Origin: Coriobacteriaceae bacterium
GTDB taxonomy: Bacteria; Actinomycetota; Coriobacteriia; Coriobacteriales; QAMH01
Direction of reading: 5' to 3'
DNA: 64,000 nucleotides
NCBI GenBank assembly: GCA_025992705.1
Contig: DAJPGJ010000001.1
Span: 248,001 to 312,000, forward strand
This document shows, one piece after another, positions 34,502 through 41,787 of this stretch; the stretch's first letter is position 1; every line of letters begins with the position of its first letter. The notes beneath the pieces were generated by a model that had not been told where the DNA came from, did not search any database, and was given only the letters and a program-made list of their open reading frames with translations. The position numbers and the translations under genes are program-made.

Positions 34502-35464
34502 ATGGCACGGACCATATCAACACCGTTGGGTGCGCTCTTCTCCATCCTGAAGAGGTGCGGACACATCAGCTATAAGGACCTTGCGACGCTCATTCTCTCC
34601 GAAAACCCCATGCCGGGTGGGACGAGCCCCATAAGCAGGTCGAACGACCGAACGTGGATTTCGCGCTACCTCGTCCACGCCCCCGCGGAATCCGTGAAGA
34701 GAGACTACTTCATCAGCCCGGAAAAGTGCGCCATGCGCATCGTCTCGAGACTCAAGAAGCACATGAACAACCGGGAAATTATGGCAATGATAGCGGGACC
34801 TGCGGGACATGAGATGGTGGATGCACTGACCCATTGCGGGCAAAACCCTGCGCCCTACCTCAACATGCTCGCACGGCTGGACAGGGAAGATGAGTTCAGG
34901 GTGGAAGAACGCGTGGAAATCGCCATGGTGCACTTCGTAACAGCTGCGTTGAGCGCCAGTGTGGCCGAGGCGACGACCGGTGCACTCGACTTTGCCGAGG
35001 AGATTCACGGAAGCCCCGTGACAACGCCCCTCGTCACGCCGCGTTCCAAGGAGATTAGCGGCGAGAGGGTTCGCGAGTTTGCAGAGAGGCCCGTGATTCT
35101 GGGCCTTTTGCGCGTGATGGACGGCTACGTGGTGGGGTCTCCTCATTGGCTCGACCCCACCGAGGCAAGCGAAATCGAGGTGGGCGCCTTTGCGACGGGA
35201 AAGGGCCTGAGCAATGTGGCTGCCGACGCCTCTCGCCATCATGCACGCATCTGGCATGACGATGCGGGCGCGTGGTACGTCGAGGGCGCGGGGTCGAGAA
35301 ACGGCACCGTGCTGGTGAGCGGTGCGGACCGCTCTGAGACGGTCGTGGAGCCACCAGCCGACGAGCGCGAGGGATGGACGAGCGCTCCCGTGGCGCTCAA
35401 GCCCGGCGACGAGCTCGTGTTTGGGAAGAACACGCGGTATGTGGTGATTGCGGGTGTGAAGTGA
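34502..35464 (+). CDS. FHA-domain protein, copy 2
   Basis: A 320-aa paralogue of copy 1, with the same N-terminal domain (PLGALFSILKRCGHISYKDLA) and FHA end (SRHHARIW, SRNGT). The last about 225 bp are nearly identical at DNA level to copy 1, whereas the first half is clearly more diverged, so the ends have probably been homogenised. AGAGGAG precedes the ATG. Probably the reader of kinase copy 2. Confidence 0.9.
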   Translation: MARTISTPLGALFSILKRCGHISYKDLATLILSENPMPGGTSPISRSNDRTWISRYLVHAPAESVKRDYFISPEKCAMRIVSRLKKHMNNREIMAMIAGPAGHEMVDALTHCGQNPAPYLNMLARLDREDEFRVEERVEIAMVHFVTAALSASVAEATTGALDFAEEIHGSPVTTPLVTPRSKEISGERVREFAERPVILGLLRVMDGYVVGSPHWLDPTEASEIEVGAFATGKGLSNVAADASRHHARIWHDDAGAWYVEGAGSRNGTVLVSGADRSETVVEPPADEREGWTSAPVALKPGDELVFGKNTRYVVIAGVK

Positions 35465-35525
35465 GGGGGAGGCGAAATCGTATCCTTCGCCTCCTATTGA
35501 GGATACATTTGACCAGGTGTTTTGT

Positions 35526-35568
35526 ATAACTTCGGTCATTTGGACGAGATAACTTCGGTCATTTGGAC
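35526..35568. repeat. Two direct 20-bp repeats
   Basis: ATAACTTCGGTCATTTGGAC occurs at 35526-35545 and again at 35549-35568, a 23-bp period. It lies in the gap between the FHA gene and a convergent toxin gene. Function unknown; possibly a binding site or a duplication scar. Confidence 0.85.
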
Positions 35569-35607
35569 ATCCTATCCGCCTGTGGTTAATTGTCAATCAG
35601 CGAGATT

Positions 35608-36018
35608 CTATTGGAGCGGCACTTCGGCCCATTGCTCGACGGAGAGACCAGGGATTCGCTCGAACTCCGCCGTGTTGTTAGTAACCACAGTTGCCCCATA
35701 TGCCATGGCGCAAGCTGCGATTATGTAATCGTTTGCGCCGATGCCCATTCCTTTGCCCTCGAGATATGCGCGCAGACGAGCGTAGTGCAAGGCGCAGCGG
35801 TCGTCGAAAGGAAGCGTCTCGAAGGGCAGCAGGAGCAACTCGACCTTGAGACGATTGTTGCCTGGGTCACTCGATTTCTCGACACCCAGGAGAAGCTCCG
35901 CCTTGACGATAGAGGGAATCTTGAATATGCCCGCATCACTCGTCCTGAGCATTTGCAGCGCATATTTATTCTTACCCCGGAGAAAGTCGATGAGAATATT
36001 GCTATCAATGAGATACAT
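35608..36018 (-). CDS. PIN-domain toxin (VapC family)
   Basis: A 136-aa predicted RNase: MYLIDSNILIDFL (Asp5), VKAELLLGVEKS (Glu), GIGANDYIIAACAMAYGATVVTNN (acidic cluster). It follows its antitoxin by nine bases. Confidence 0.9.
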   Translation of the reverse strand: MYLIDSNILIDFLRGKNKYALQMLRTSDAGIFKIPSIVKAELLLGVEKSSDPGNNRLKVELLLLPFETLPFDDRCALHYARLRAYLEGKGMGIGANDYIIAACAMAYGATVVTNNTAEFERIPGLSVEQWAEVPLQ

Positions 36019-36027
36019 GGCTCATCC

Positions 36028-36270
36028 TCAGGCAAAAAAAGGTTCAACAGGAGCAGGCTCAAGATCTTCGATCTCGGGGAAATCCGGGCAGCTGCCATAT
36101 AGATCGAAGAAGCCCGGCGGCCAGCCGTTTTCCCATCCGGCGGCATCTCGTGTGTTGCGCGTCTCGAGTACCTCGCGCGCGTATGCAGAAATTGATATGC
36201 CCCGCTTGGTGGCGTCTTCGCGCAAGCCGGCCATGGTTACCTCATCCATGTAAAGCGATAGCTGAGCCAT
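36028..36270 (-). CDS. Short antitoxin for the PIN toxin
   Basis: An 80-aa protein: MAQLSLYMDEVTMAGLREDATKRG is ribbon-helix-helix-like, followed by ISISAYAREVLETRN and an acidic Pro-rich tail (PEIEDLEPAPVEPFF) that would occupy the toxin. The ATG at 36270 follows AAAGG. The upstream direct repeats are its likely operator. Confidence 0.82.
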   Translation of the reverse strand: MAQLSLYMDEVTMAGLREDATKRGISISAYAREVLETRNTRDAAGWENGWPPGFFDLYGSCPDFPEIEDLEPAPVEPFFA

Positions 36271-36288
36271 TGTGATGCCTTTCGATAA

Positions 36289-36311
36289 GACAAGTATACA
36301 TGACAAGTATA
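36289..36311. promoter_or_regulatory. Operator-like direct repeats of the second toxin-antitoxin pair
   Basis: GACAAGTATA at 36289-36298 and again at 36302-36311, 13-bp period, with TATACTTGTC on the coding strand overlapping the expected promoter. Confidence 0.6.
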
Positions 36312-36349
36312 TCCTGTGGAGGGATGATTGTGTAGGGTGAGGATGTAGC

Positions 36350-36379
36350 AAAGGGGCACGCCTTTCGACGTGCCCCTTT
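36350..36379 (-). terminator. Terminator of the secreted repeat-protein gene
   Basis: AAAGGGGCACG / CGTGCCCCTTT stem with an eight-base loop, just past the 36407 stop; T-rich on the minus strand. Confidence 0.75.
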
Positions 36380-36406
36380 CTACGTGCGTTGATTTGTAGA
36401 TTCTTG

Positions 36407-38038
36407 CTACTTCACGCCGTGCCAGCCGACGCCCTCGTCGACCCAGCCGAGGGAAAGCAGCGTCTGGAACTCTCCCCAGTCGAGCGTGTAGTGGTGGTTG
36501 TTGGCGTATGCGTTGGGGTTGTAGGCGCGGTACAGGGGAACGGCCTCGTTTGGATCCGAGTACCAGCCGCCCTCCTCCCAGGTCCAGCCCACGCCGACCA
36601 GCATGTCTCGCTCGGCCTCCGAGGTCGTGTAGTGGTGCTCGCCGGCGAAGGAGTTGTACAGGCGGTAGACCTTGATGCCGGAGGTAGGTGCCGTCCAGCC
36701 CACGCCCTCGTCGTTCCAGCCGGCTTCGATCACCGCCTGGCGCTCGACGGGCGAGGAGGTGTAGAAGTGCTCGCCTGAGTTGGGGTTGTACAGGCGGTAC
36801 ATGGTCTCGGTGGAGACGGGCTCGGGGTCGCTCGCGTCCGGCTTGTCGGTATCATCCGGCTTGGGGTCGGATGTGGAGTCACCTGGAGGAGTAGAGCTAG
36901 TCTTTTTAATCGTAAAGTAGAATTTACGCGATCCCGTGTAATCTCCCATGCCATTTACATATATTGTTCCCTTTCCTTCGTCGATATTATTCTCATATGA
37001 AAGCGTGTAGTCTTTTCCCTCTTTAAGCGTCACCCCATCAAGCTCGATTGTTGGTTTCGGGGTAATGGGGCTCCCCGTCCAAGCGAGATCAGTCAGTGGT
37101 GAATTGGTGGTTGCGTGGGCAACATTGCGATCGGGATCCGTCGGATTCGAAGGGTTGTCGGGAGCAGGATCATCTATAGGATCCGCCATGATGCTGAATG
37201 CGTAGCCTTTCTTCCAAGCGTCTCCGTTTCCGCTAGTTTGCAGGTAATAAGTACCGGCCTCGAGGCGACCACAGTTGATGATGTTACTTGAGTTGCCCGG
37301 GGCGGTCTCACCCGCTTTGATGGGCGAGGGATCTCCACCCATCTCTCTCCTGACCGCGTAATAAATGCTTTCCGTGGTCACAAAAGGAATGTTCACATCT
37401 GAAACAGCGTCAACAGTAAAGGAGAACCAATCGGTGTCGTTACCAGTAACACCCTCCGCCTTGCCTGCTGCAAATTCCTCACCATCCGGATTATAGGTGT
37501 TTGCGAGATAGGTTCTCCCAACCTGAATGGGCATAGCAAAATCTGACGTGTTGTTCGGCTCCATCTCATAACCTGACGTCATGTCCTGATGTGCCTCAGA
37601 TTCCATGGTGAGGTAGATCGTCACGTCCCTAAACGACGTCAACTGGAAATGCTGTTCGCCAGCATTTAAGTAAAAAGGATAGAATTCGAAGGTTTGGGTG
37701 GATTTGGGAATTTGCCAAAAAATCTGACTGTCACTATTCGCGCCTTTTAAGACAGCGTTTAAGGGGCGTTCACCTGACGAGTATTTCTGATATAGCACGA
37801 ATCCAACCGTGGAATCCTTATCCAAGTTAAATACAAAGTCTATGGTCTCGCCCGAACTGATAGTTAGCTCTTCGGTCGAAACGCCGCTCACCAATCTAAT
37901 CTCTCTTGTGGCTTGCTGTGCTACTAGCAAATCACTGGCATCATTCTGTGCTCCCGCACCTCCAGCCGCGAAGGCGGTAATAGGCGTCATGCTCAACGCA
38001 AGCACAAGCGATAGGGATAATGCTGAGAGCTTCTTCAT
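36407..38038 (-). CDS. Secreted protein with C-terminal DUF5648-type repeats
   Basis: A 543-aa exported protein. The Sec signal peptide is MKKLSALSLSLVLALSMTPI ending at AFAA. Residues 45-290 contain pre-peptidase-like beta regions (EPNNTSDFAMPIQVGRTY, DTDWFSFTVDAVSD). Residues about 320-380 form a small repeat domain (WTGSPITPKPTIELDG). After a Pro/Ser/Asp linker come three repeats of the YRLYNPNSGEHFYTSS ... AGWNDEGVGW type (DUF5648), probably surface- or wall-binding. No enzyme is recognised. Its promoter region carries the GTTGCGCAACAAAA motif shared with the kinase cassettes. Confidence 0.85.
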   Translation of the reverse strand: MKKLSALSLSLVLALSMTPITAFAAGGAGAQNDASDLLVAQQATREIRLVSGVSTEELTISSGETIDFVFNLDKDSTVGFVLYQKYSSGERPLNAVLKGANSDSQIFWQIPKSTQTFEFYPFYLNAGEQHFQLTSFRDVTIYLTMESEAHQDMTSGYEMEPNNTSDFAMPIQVGRTYLANTYNPDGEEFAAGKAEGVTGNDTDWFSFTVDAVSDVNIPFVTTESIYYAVRREMGGDPSPIKAGETAPGNSSNIINCGRLEAGTYYLQTSGNGDAWKKGYAFSIMADPIDDPAPDNPSNPTDPDRNVAHATTNSPLTDLAWTGSPITPKPTIELDGVTLKEGKDYTLSYENNIDEGKGTIYVNGMGDYTGSRKFYFTIKKTSSTPPGDSTSDPKPDDTDKPDASDPEPVSTETMYRLYNPNSGEHFYTSSPVERQAVIEAGWNDEGVGWTAPTSGIKVYRLYNSFAGEHHYTTSEAERDMLVGVGWTWEEGGWYSDPNEAVPLYRAYNPNAYANNHHYTLDWGEFQTLLSLGWVDEGVGWHGVK

Positions 38039-38093
38039 GAGTGCTCCTTTCTAGGAGGTTCACGTTGCCGATACAATTCGACTTAGCGACCTC

Positions 38094-38129
38094 ACCCTAC
38101 AGGCGTATTTCGAGATTTTGTTGCGCAAC
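38094..38129 (-). promoter_or_regulatory. Third copy of the GTTGYGCAACAAAA promoter motif
   Basis: On the minus strand GTTGCGCAACAAAA (38129 downward) is followed at +30 by TAGGGT (38099-38094), the same offset as the -10 of the kinase cassettes. The +37 second box is absent here. Confidence 0.6.
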
Positions 38130-38190
38130 ATGGCAGAATAGCGGCAAGCGGTTCGGGCAGGTCACTGGCGCTTGCAGATGGATTGTCAAG

Positions 38191-38273
38191 AGATTTCTCG
38201 ACTGCGCTGCCTTCGGCAGCTCCGCTCGAAATGACAGTGGGGGCGGCTTTCGCGCCTTTGCTCGAAATGACAG
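38191..38273. repeat. Family-4 repeat array
   Basis: AGATTTCTCGACTGCGCTGC ... CTCGAAATGACAG, then a second partial unit ending CTCGAAATGACAGG, downstream of dinD. Confidence 0.88.
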
Positions 38274-38285
38274 GGGGGTCTATAC

Positions 38286-39146
38286 CTACAGGTCCTGCGG
38301 CGTGGGCCCAAACCCTGATGCGCCTTGCTTGAGCTTTCGCTCGTCTGCCTCCACCCTGCGCTTCAGCTTCTTCGCGTCCTCCTCCGGCGGCAGATCCTCC
38401 GGCTTGATGCCGCGTGCCACGAGAGTGCCGCGCACGCTCCTGTTGTTCTGGAGGTGCTCGTCGCCGATTTGCCTTGCTCCGTACAAGTCGTTCGCTTCGG
38501 TGTTATATGACGTCATTGAGTTCGCAAGGTTCTTGGCCGCCATGGTCACGTCGGGAAGAACATCGGCAAGGGGCTTCTTCTCGGGCACGCCAAGGCGTTT
38601 CTTCATGGCCTTCGTGTTGTTTCCGCCGAACAGGACCTCGTCCCCCTTTGATTTAATGGTCGCAAACCCCCGCTGGTCCACGCCTCGCTCGAAGGCTATG
38701 GCGGCGAGCACCTTCTCGGACTCCGTAAGGGCGTCTCTCTCCGTGAGCCTGCGCAACTCCAACATGCGCTGCTCGATGAGCTCCTGCTTGCGCGTTTGAA
38801 GGGCGAAGTAGCTCTGGGCAAATGCAATCTCCTCCTTGCGCGGGTCGCCGTTTTGCGCGATGAGGTAGCAGGCATAGCGCGTGAGCATATAATCTTTTAC
38901 CGATCGCTCCGCGCCACTCCCAAGAGGGACCATTTTGCTGGCCTCAGTAAAATGGTTCTGAGCGGGAGTTTCTGTTGATTCAAGCGATATCTTCGCTCGG
39001 TTTATGGCCACCTCGAAGTTCTGCCATCTCGTATAACCGTAAACGTTCATGATGTCTCGCGCGTACCAGAATTCCACGCCGTCCCCCGTAAGATGCATGT
39101 GGTCATCGAGCGCCAACCTGCGCTTCTCTATTTCTTTGCTATCCAT
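38286..39146 (-). CDS. dinD: DNA-damage-inducible protein D (DinD)
   Basis: About 286 aa with the DinD pattern: VEFWYARDIMNVYGYTRWQNFEVAINRAK (BRO-N-like), SVKDYMLTRYACYLIAQNGDP, FAQSYFALQTRKQELIEQR, and a C-terminal RGIKPEDLPPEEDAKKLKRRVE. In E. coli DinD limits RecA filaments; whether that holds here is unknown. Start at 39146 after GGAGG. No clear SOS box was identified. Confidence 0.88.
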   Translation of the reverse strand: MDSKEIEKRRLALDDHMHLTGDGVEFWYARDIMNVYGYTRWQNFEVAINRAKISLESTETPAQNHFTEASKMVPLGSGAERSVKDYMLTRYACYLIAQNGDPRKEEIAFAQSYFALQTRKQELIEQRMLELRRLTERDALTESEKVLAAIAFERGVDQRGFATIKSKGDEVLFGGNNTKAMKKRLGVPEKKPLADVLPDVTMAAKNLANSMTSYNTEANDLYGARQIGDEHLQNNRSVRGTLVARGIKPEDLPPEEDAKKLKRRVEADERKLKQGASGFGPTPQDL

Positions 39147-39271
39147 CGATCCTCCAAGCTTCAGCGGCATAATCTTGCTCCCCCATAATTGCAGGCGAAT
39201 CTAACAAAAACGCCGAACGTTTTCGGTCGAATCACCGAGTTTTTGCCGAGCAGAATCGGACATGGCGGGTG

Positions 39272-39410
39272 AGATTTCTCGACTGCGCTGCCTTCGGCAG
39301 CTTCGCTCGAAATGACAGGGGAAGACTGCTTCGTTCGCTTCGCCCGGGATGACAGACCATCAATGTCATTCCGGGCGGAGGGGCGCAGCACCGAAGTCGA
39401 GGAGTCTCGG
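39272..39410. repeat. Family-4 repeat array
   Basis: Three related units (AGATTTCTCGACTGCG ... CTCGAAATGACAGG; CGGGATGACAG; TGTCATTCCGGGCGGAG ... GAAGTCGAGGAGTCTCGG) fill most of the 39147-39493 gap. The rest holds the operator and promoter of the next gene pair. Confidence 0.85.
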
Positions 39411-39442
39411 CCTTTTCATTCGAATATCGTGGACCATCATTC

Positions 39443-39470
39443 GTATAGCACTCCCACCCTCATGCTATAC
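39443..39470. promoter_or_regulatory. Operator-like inverted repeat before the DinJ-type antitoxin
   Basis: GTATAGCA and TGCTATAC, perfect eight-base arms 12 bp apart. The right arm overlaps a TATACT -10. Fits autoregulation by the antitoxin. Confidence 0.65.
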
Positions 39471-39493
39471 TTCTCTCAAAGGAGGTGGCGGTC

Positions 39494-39850
39494 ATGGCCA
39501 TGACGCAGATGAACGTACGCATCGACGAGCAGCTTCGCCTTGAGGGCAACGCCGCTCTCGAGAGTATAGGAATCTCACCCGCCCAAATGGTGCGCGCAGT
39601 GTGGTCCTATGCCGCGCGCAACAAGAACAACCCCCTGAAACTCGAACATGACCTGAAGTTCCTCGAAGAAGACAAGCCGCTAAGCGAGGAGGTTCAGCGA
39701 AAGCTGGATCTCATCGCCGAAGGGCAAAAGATCGTAGAGGATTTCTATAAAGAGATGGGGATAACACCAGGTGAGATAGATCCTCTGCCATACGACGAGC
39801 TCAAGGAGCTCGCGTATCGAGAGCGATGGGAAAGCAGAGGACTACTATGA
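39494..39850 (+). CDS. RelB/DinJ-type antitoxin
   Basis: A 118-aa protein: MTQMNVRIDEQLRLEGNAALESIGISPAQMVRAVWSYAARN is a DinJ/RelB ribbon-helix-helix. The acidic C-terminal half would bind the toxin. GGAGG lies eight bases before the ATG at 39494. It overlaps the toxin start as ATGA. The pairing is with a PIN toxin rather than the usual RelE/YafQ. Confidence 0.85.
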   Translation: MAMTQMNVRIDEQLRLEGNAALESIGISPAQMVRAVWSYAARNKNNPLKLEHDLKFLEEDKPLSEEVQRKLDLIAEGQKIVEDFYKEMGITPGEIDPLPYDELKELAYRERWESRGLL

Positions 39851-40344
39851 GTACCGACAGCCCCGTTGCACTACTTGATACCAACATATGGCTCGATTGT
39901 TATGATGCCGCCCGCCCCAATCATCCAGATGCCCTGACTCTCATGGACTTGTTGGAGAAGGCCGATTTCACCATCGCTTACGCATCTACCTCGATAAAGG
40001 ATTTTTACTACCTGTTTTGTGCCGAACATAAGCAGGCGATTCGTCAGCGCGAGGGTCAGCTCACCCAGGCCCGTGCGCAAGCCATACAGGCCACAGCCTG
40101 GGGATGTCTTCGTAACATGACCGCCATAGCTGTGGCGGTACCCATCGGCGAGCCGCAAATCTGGCTTGCCGAGCATATGCACGACCTGCACGGTGACTTC
40201 GAGGACAACCTCATCCTCACGGCGGTCGAGACGAGCAAGGCCGATTACTTCGTCACCAATGACACGACGCTGCTGGGGAAGAGCGCGTGTCCGGCATTCA
40301 CCTGCGCGGACATGCTCGCTTTCCTGCAGACGCCGAAGGCGTGA
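39847..40344 (+). CDS. PIN-domain toxin paired with a DinJ-type antitoxin
   Basis: A 165-aa predicted RNase: VALLDTNIWLDCY (first Asp), a central SIKDFYYLF, and DFEDNLILTAVETSKADYFVTND (acidic cluster). The ATG overlaps the antitoxin stop. Confidence 0.86.
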   Translation: MSTDSPVALLDTNIWLDCYDAARPNHPDALTLMDLLEKADFTIAYASTSIKDFYYLFCAEHKQAIRQREGQLTQARAQAIQATAWGCLRNMTAIAVAVPIGEPQIWLAEHMHDLHGDFEDNLILTAVETSKADYFVTNDTTLLGKSACPAFTCADMLAFLQTPKA

Positions 40345-40613
40345 CCGAAACCCTCGCGGGTGCCAAACATTGTGGGGTTATGGCTGCGAAATCCCTCGTT
40401 TTGCCAAGATTTGTGAACATGTGGTCACAGAATCGGGCGCCGAGTGGCCACCAACCCACAGTTCTTGGCAGTAGTAGCCCTGTACATTGCCCACCCATCA
40501 ACTCTTGGCAGCAAGCTGAGGAGCGAGCCCCTAATTGTGAGAAATCCGGAATGCATTTCGGAATTTACACGAGTTTGGAAAAGTGCGGCGAGCTACATGA
40601 TGGGGGGGGGGTA

Positions 40614-40722
40614 AGATTTCTCGACTTCGGCGCTTCGCGCCTTCGCTCGAAATGACAGGGGGTGCTTCGCGCCTTCGCTCGAAATGACAGGGGGGTGCTT
40701 CGCGCCTCCGCTCGAAATGACA
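40614..40722. repeat. Family-4 tandem array
   Basis: AGATTTCTCGACTTCGGCGC then three near-identical units ending CTCGAAATGACA at about 40 bp spacing, preceded by a run of ten G. The 40345-40827 gap otherwise has no gene. Confidence 0.9.
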
Positions 40723-40780
40723 ACCTGGAACGCTGCACTCGTCGAGTTGGGATGATGAGGGGCTTTGTCCCTTTCGCATT

Positions 40781-40797
40781 GTAACGTGTCACGTTAC
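40781..40797. promoter_or_regulatory. Operator-like palindrome before higBA
   Basis: GTAACGTG T CACGTTAC, perfect eight-base arms, followed by an overlapping ACATGTTAC half site, 30 bp before the toxin gene. Confidence 0.68.
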
Positions 40798-40827
40798 ATG
40801 TTACACTCCAAAAGGATTGGAGACTGC

Positions 40828-41109
40828 ATGATACGGAGTTTCGCCAGCAGCGACACGCGCCTTCTGTTTGAAACGGGCCAGAGCAAGGAGCTCCCGCTGG
40901 ACATCTTGCGGCGCGCGCTCAGGAAGCTCGAGCTCATCGACAACGCGATGACGCTTCTCGACCTGCGTCTGCCCCCAGGAAACAGGCTGCACGCGCTCGC
41001 GGGCAACCGTGCCGGTCAACATGCCGTCTCCATCAACGATCAGTGGCGCGTTTGCTTTCGCTTCGCTGATGACGGCGTGTATGACGTCGAGATTTGCGAC
41101 TATCACTGA
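40828..41109 (+). CDS. higB: HigB-type mRNA interferase toxin
   Basis: A 93-aa RelE-superfamily toxin: MIRSFASSDTRLLFETGQSK, LRKLELIDNAMTLLDLRLPPGNRLHALAG, QHAVSINDQWRVCFRFADDGVYDVEICDYH. The start at 40828 has GGAG five bases upstream. The toxin precedes the antitoxin, the reversed order typical of higBA. Confidence 0.92.
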   Translation: MIRSFASSDTRLLFETGQSKELPLDILRRALRKLELIDNAMTLLDLRLPPGNRLHALAGNRAGQHAVSINDQWRVCFRFADDGVYDVEICDYH

Positions 41110-41118
41110 GGAGGGTTC

Positions 41119-41448
41119 ATGGATGACGAGATGATCGTGGTTTCGCGCAAGCCAATCCATCCTGGCGAGTTCCTGCGCGAGGAGTACATGCCCGAGCTCG
41201 GACTCACGGTCGCAAGCCTAGCCCAGCGCATCGGGGCCACCCGCCAAACCATCAACGACATCGTGCGCGAGAAACGTGCACTGAGCCCTGACATGTGCCT
41301 GCGCCTGGGGCGCCTCTTCGGCACGACCCCGCAGTTCTGGATGAACATGCAGGCCAAGGTCGACATGTGGAAATCGCTCGAGGAGCATCGCGATGACATC
41401 GAGGCGATAGAGCCCATCGCGGTAGATTGTGCGATGGGCATCGCCTAG
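41119..41448 (+). CDS. higA: HigA-type antitoxin
   Basis: A 109-aa HTH protein: KPIHPGEFLREEYMPELGLT, SLAQRIGATRQTINDIVREKRALSPDMCLRLGRLFGTTPQFWMNMQ. It is the repressor and antitoxin for higB, nine bases downstream of it with its own GAGGAGG. Confidence 0.93.
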   Translation: MDDEMIVVSRKPIHPGEFLREEYMPELGLTVASLAQRIGATRQTINDIVREKRALSPDMCLRLGRLFGTTPQFWMNMQAKVDMWKSLEEHRDDIEAIEPIAVDCAMGIA

Positions 41449-41472
41449 GGCAATTCTTGCAGATAGAGCCCG

Positions 41473-41718
41473 CTACTCCTCTTCCGCCAGGCGCAGCACC
41501 ATCTCGTAGATGCCCTGGGCGCTGTTGAAGTTGGCCGGGACGACTTCCTTGGCTGGCACGGCGATGTCGAACTCGTCGTCGATGGCATTGATGATTGCGA
41601 GGATGTCGAAGGAGTCGAGGAAGCGCTCGTCGACAAGCGCAGTGCAGTTCTCGTAATCGACGTTTTCCTCAACGTCCTTAAGCAAGTCGATGATAGCCTC
41701 AAGCGTGATGTCATCCAT
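41473..41718 (-). CDS. Acyl carrier protein-like (DltC-type)
   Basis: An 81-aa carrier protein. The phosphopantetheine Ser is in FLDSFDILAIINAID, with the helical ends typical of ACP/DltC. It probably carries the amino acid activated by the enzyme encoded at 43062. Start at 41718 after GAGGAG. Last gene of the operon with the decarboxylase and adenylating enzyme. Confidence 0.88.
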   Translation of the reverse strand: MDDITLEAIIDLLKDVEENVDYENCTALVDERFLDSFDILAIINAIDDEFDIAVPAKEVVPANFNSAQGIYEMVLRLAEEE

Positions 41719-41752
41719 TAGATACTCCTCATATCGGGTCAAATGTCTACGA

Positions 41753-41787
41753 TATGAGACAGCGTGCCAGGCACATGTGTCTCATTT
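41753..41787. repeat. Family-2 palindrome between carrier-protein and decarboxylase genes
   Basis: TATGAGACAGCGTGCCAGGC then ACATGTGTCTCATTT, ends inverted, abutting the decarboxylase stop. Confidence 0.85.

Noticed and set aside
38286..39146. SOS box before dinD
   Set aside because: I looked for an actinobacterial or Bacillus-type LexA site upstream and found no convincing match.
40614..40722. CRISPR array
   Set aside because: The units are tandem copies without unique spacers of regular length, and no cas genes are in the window.
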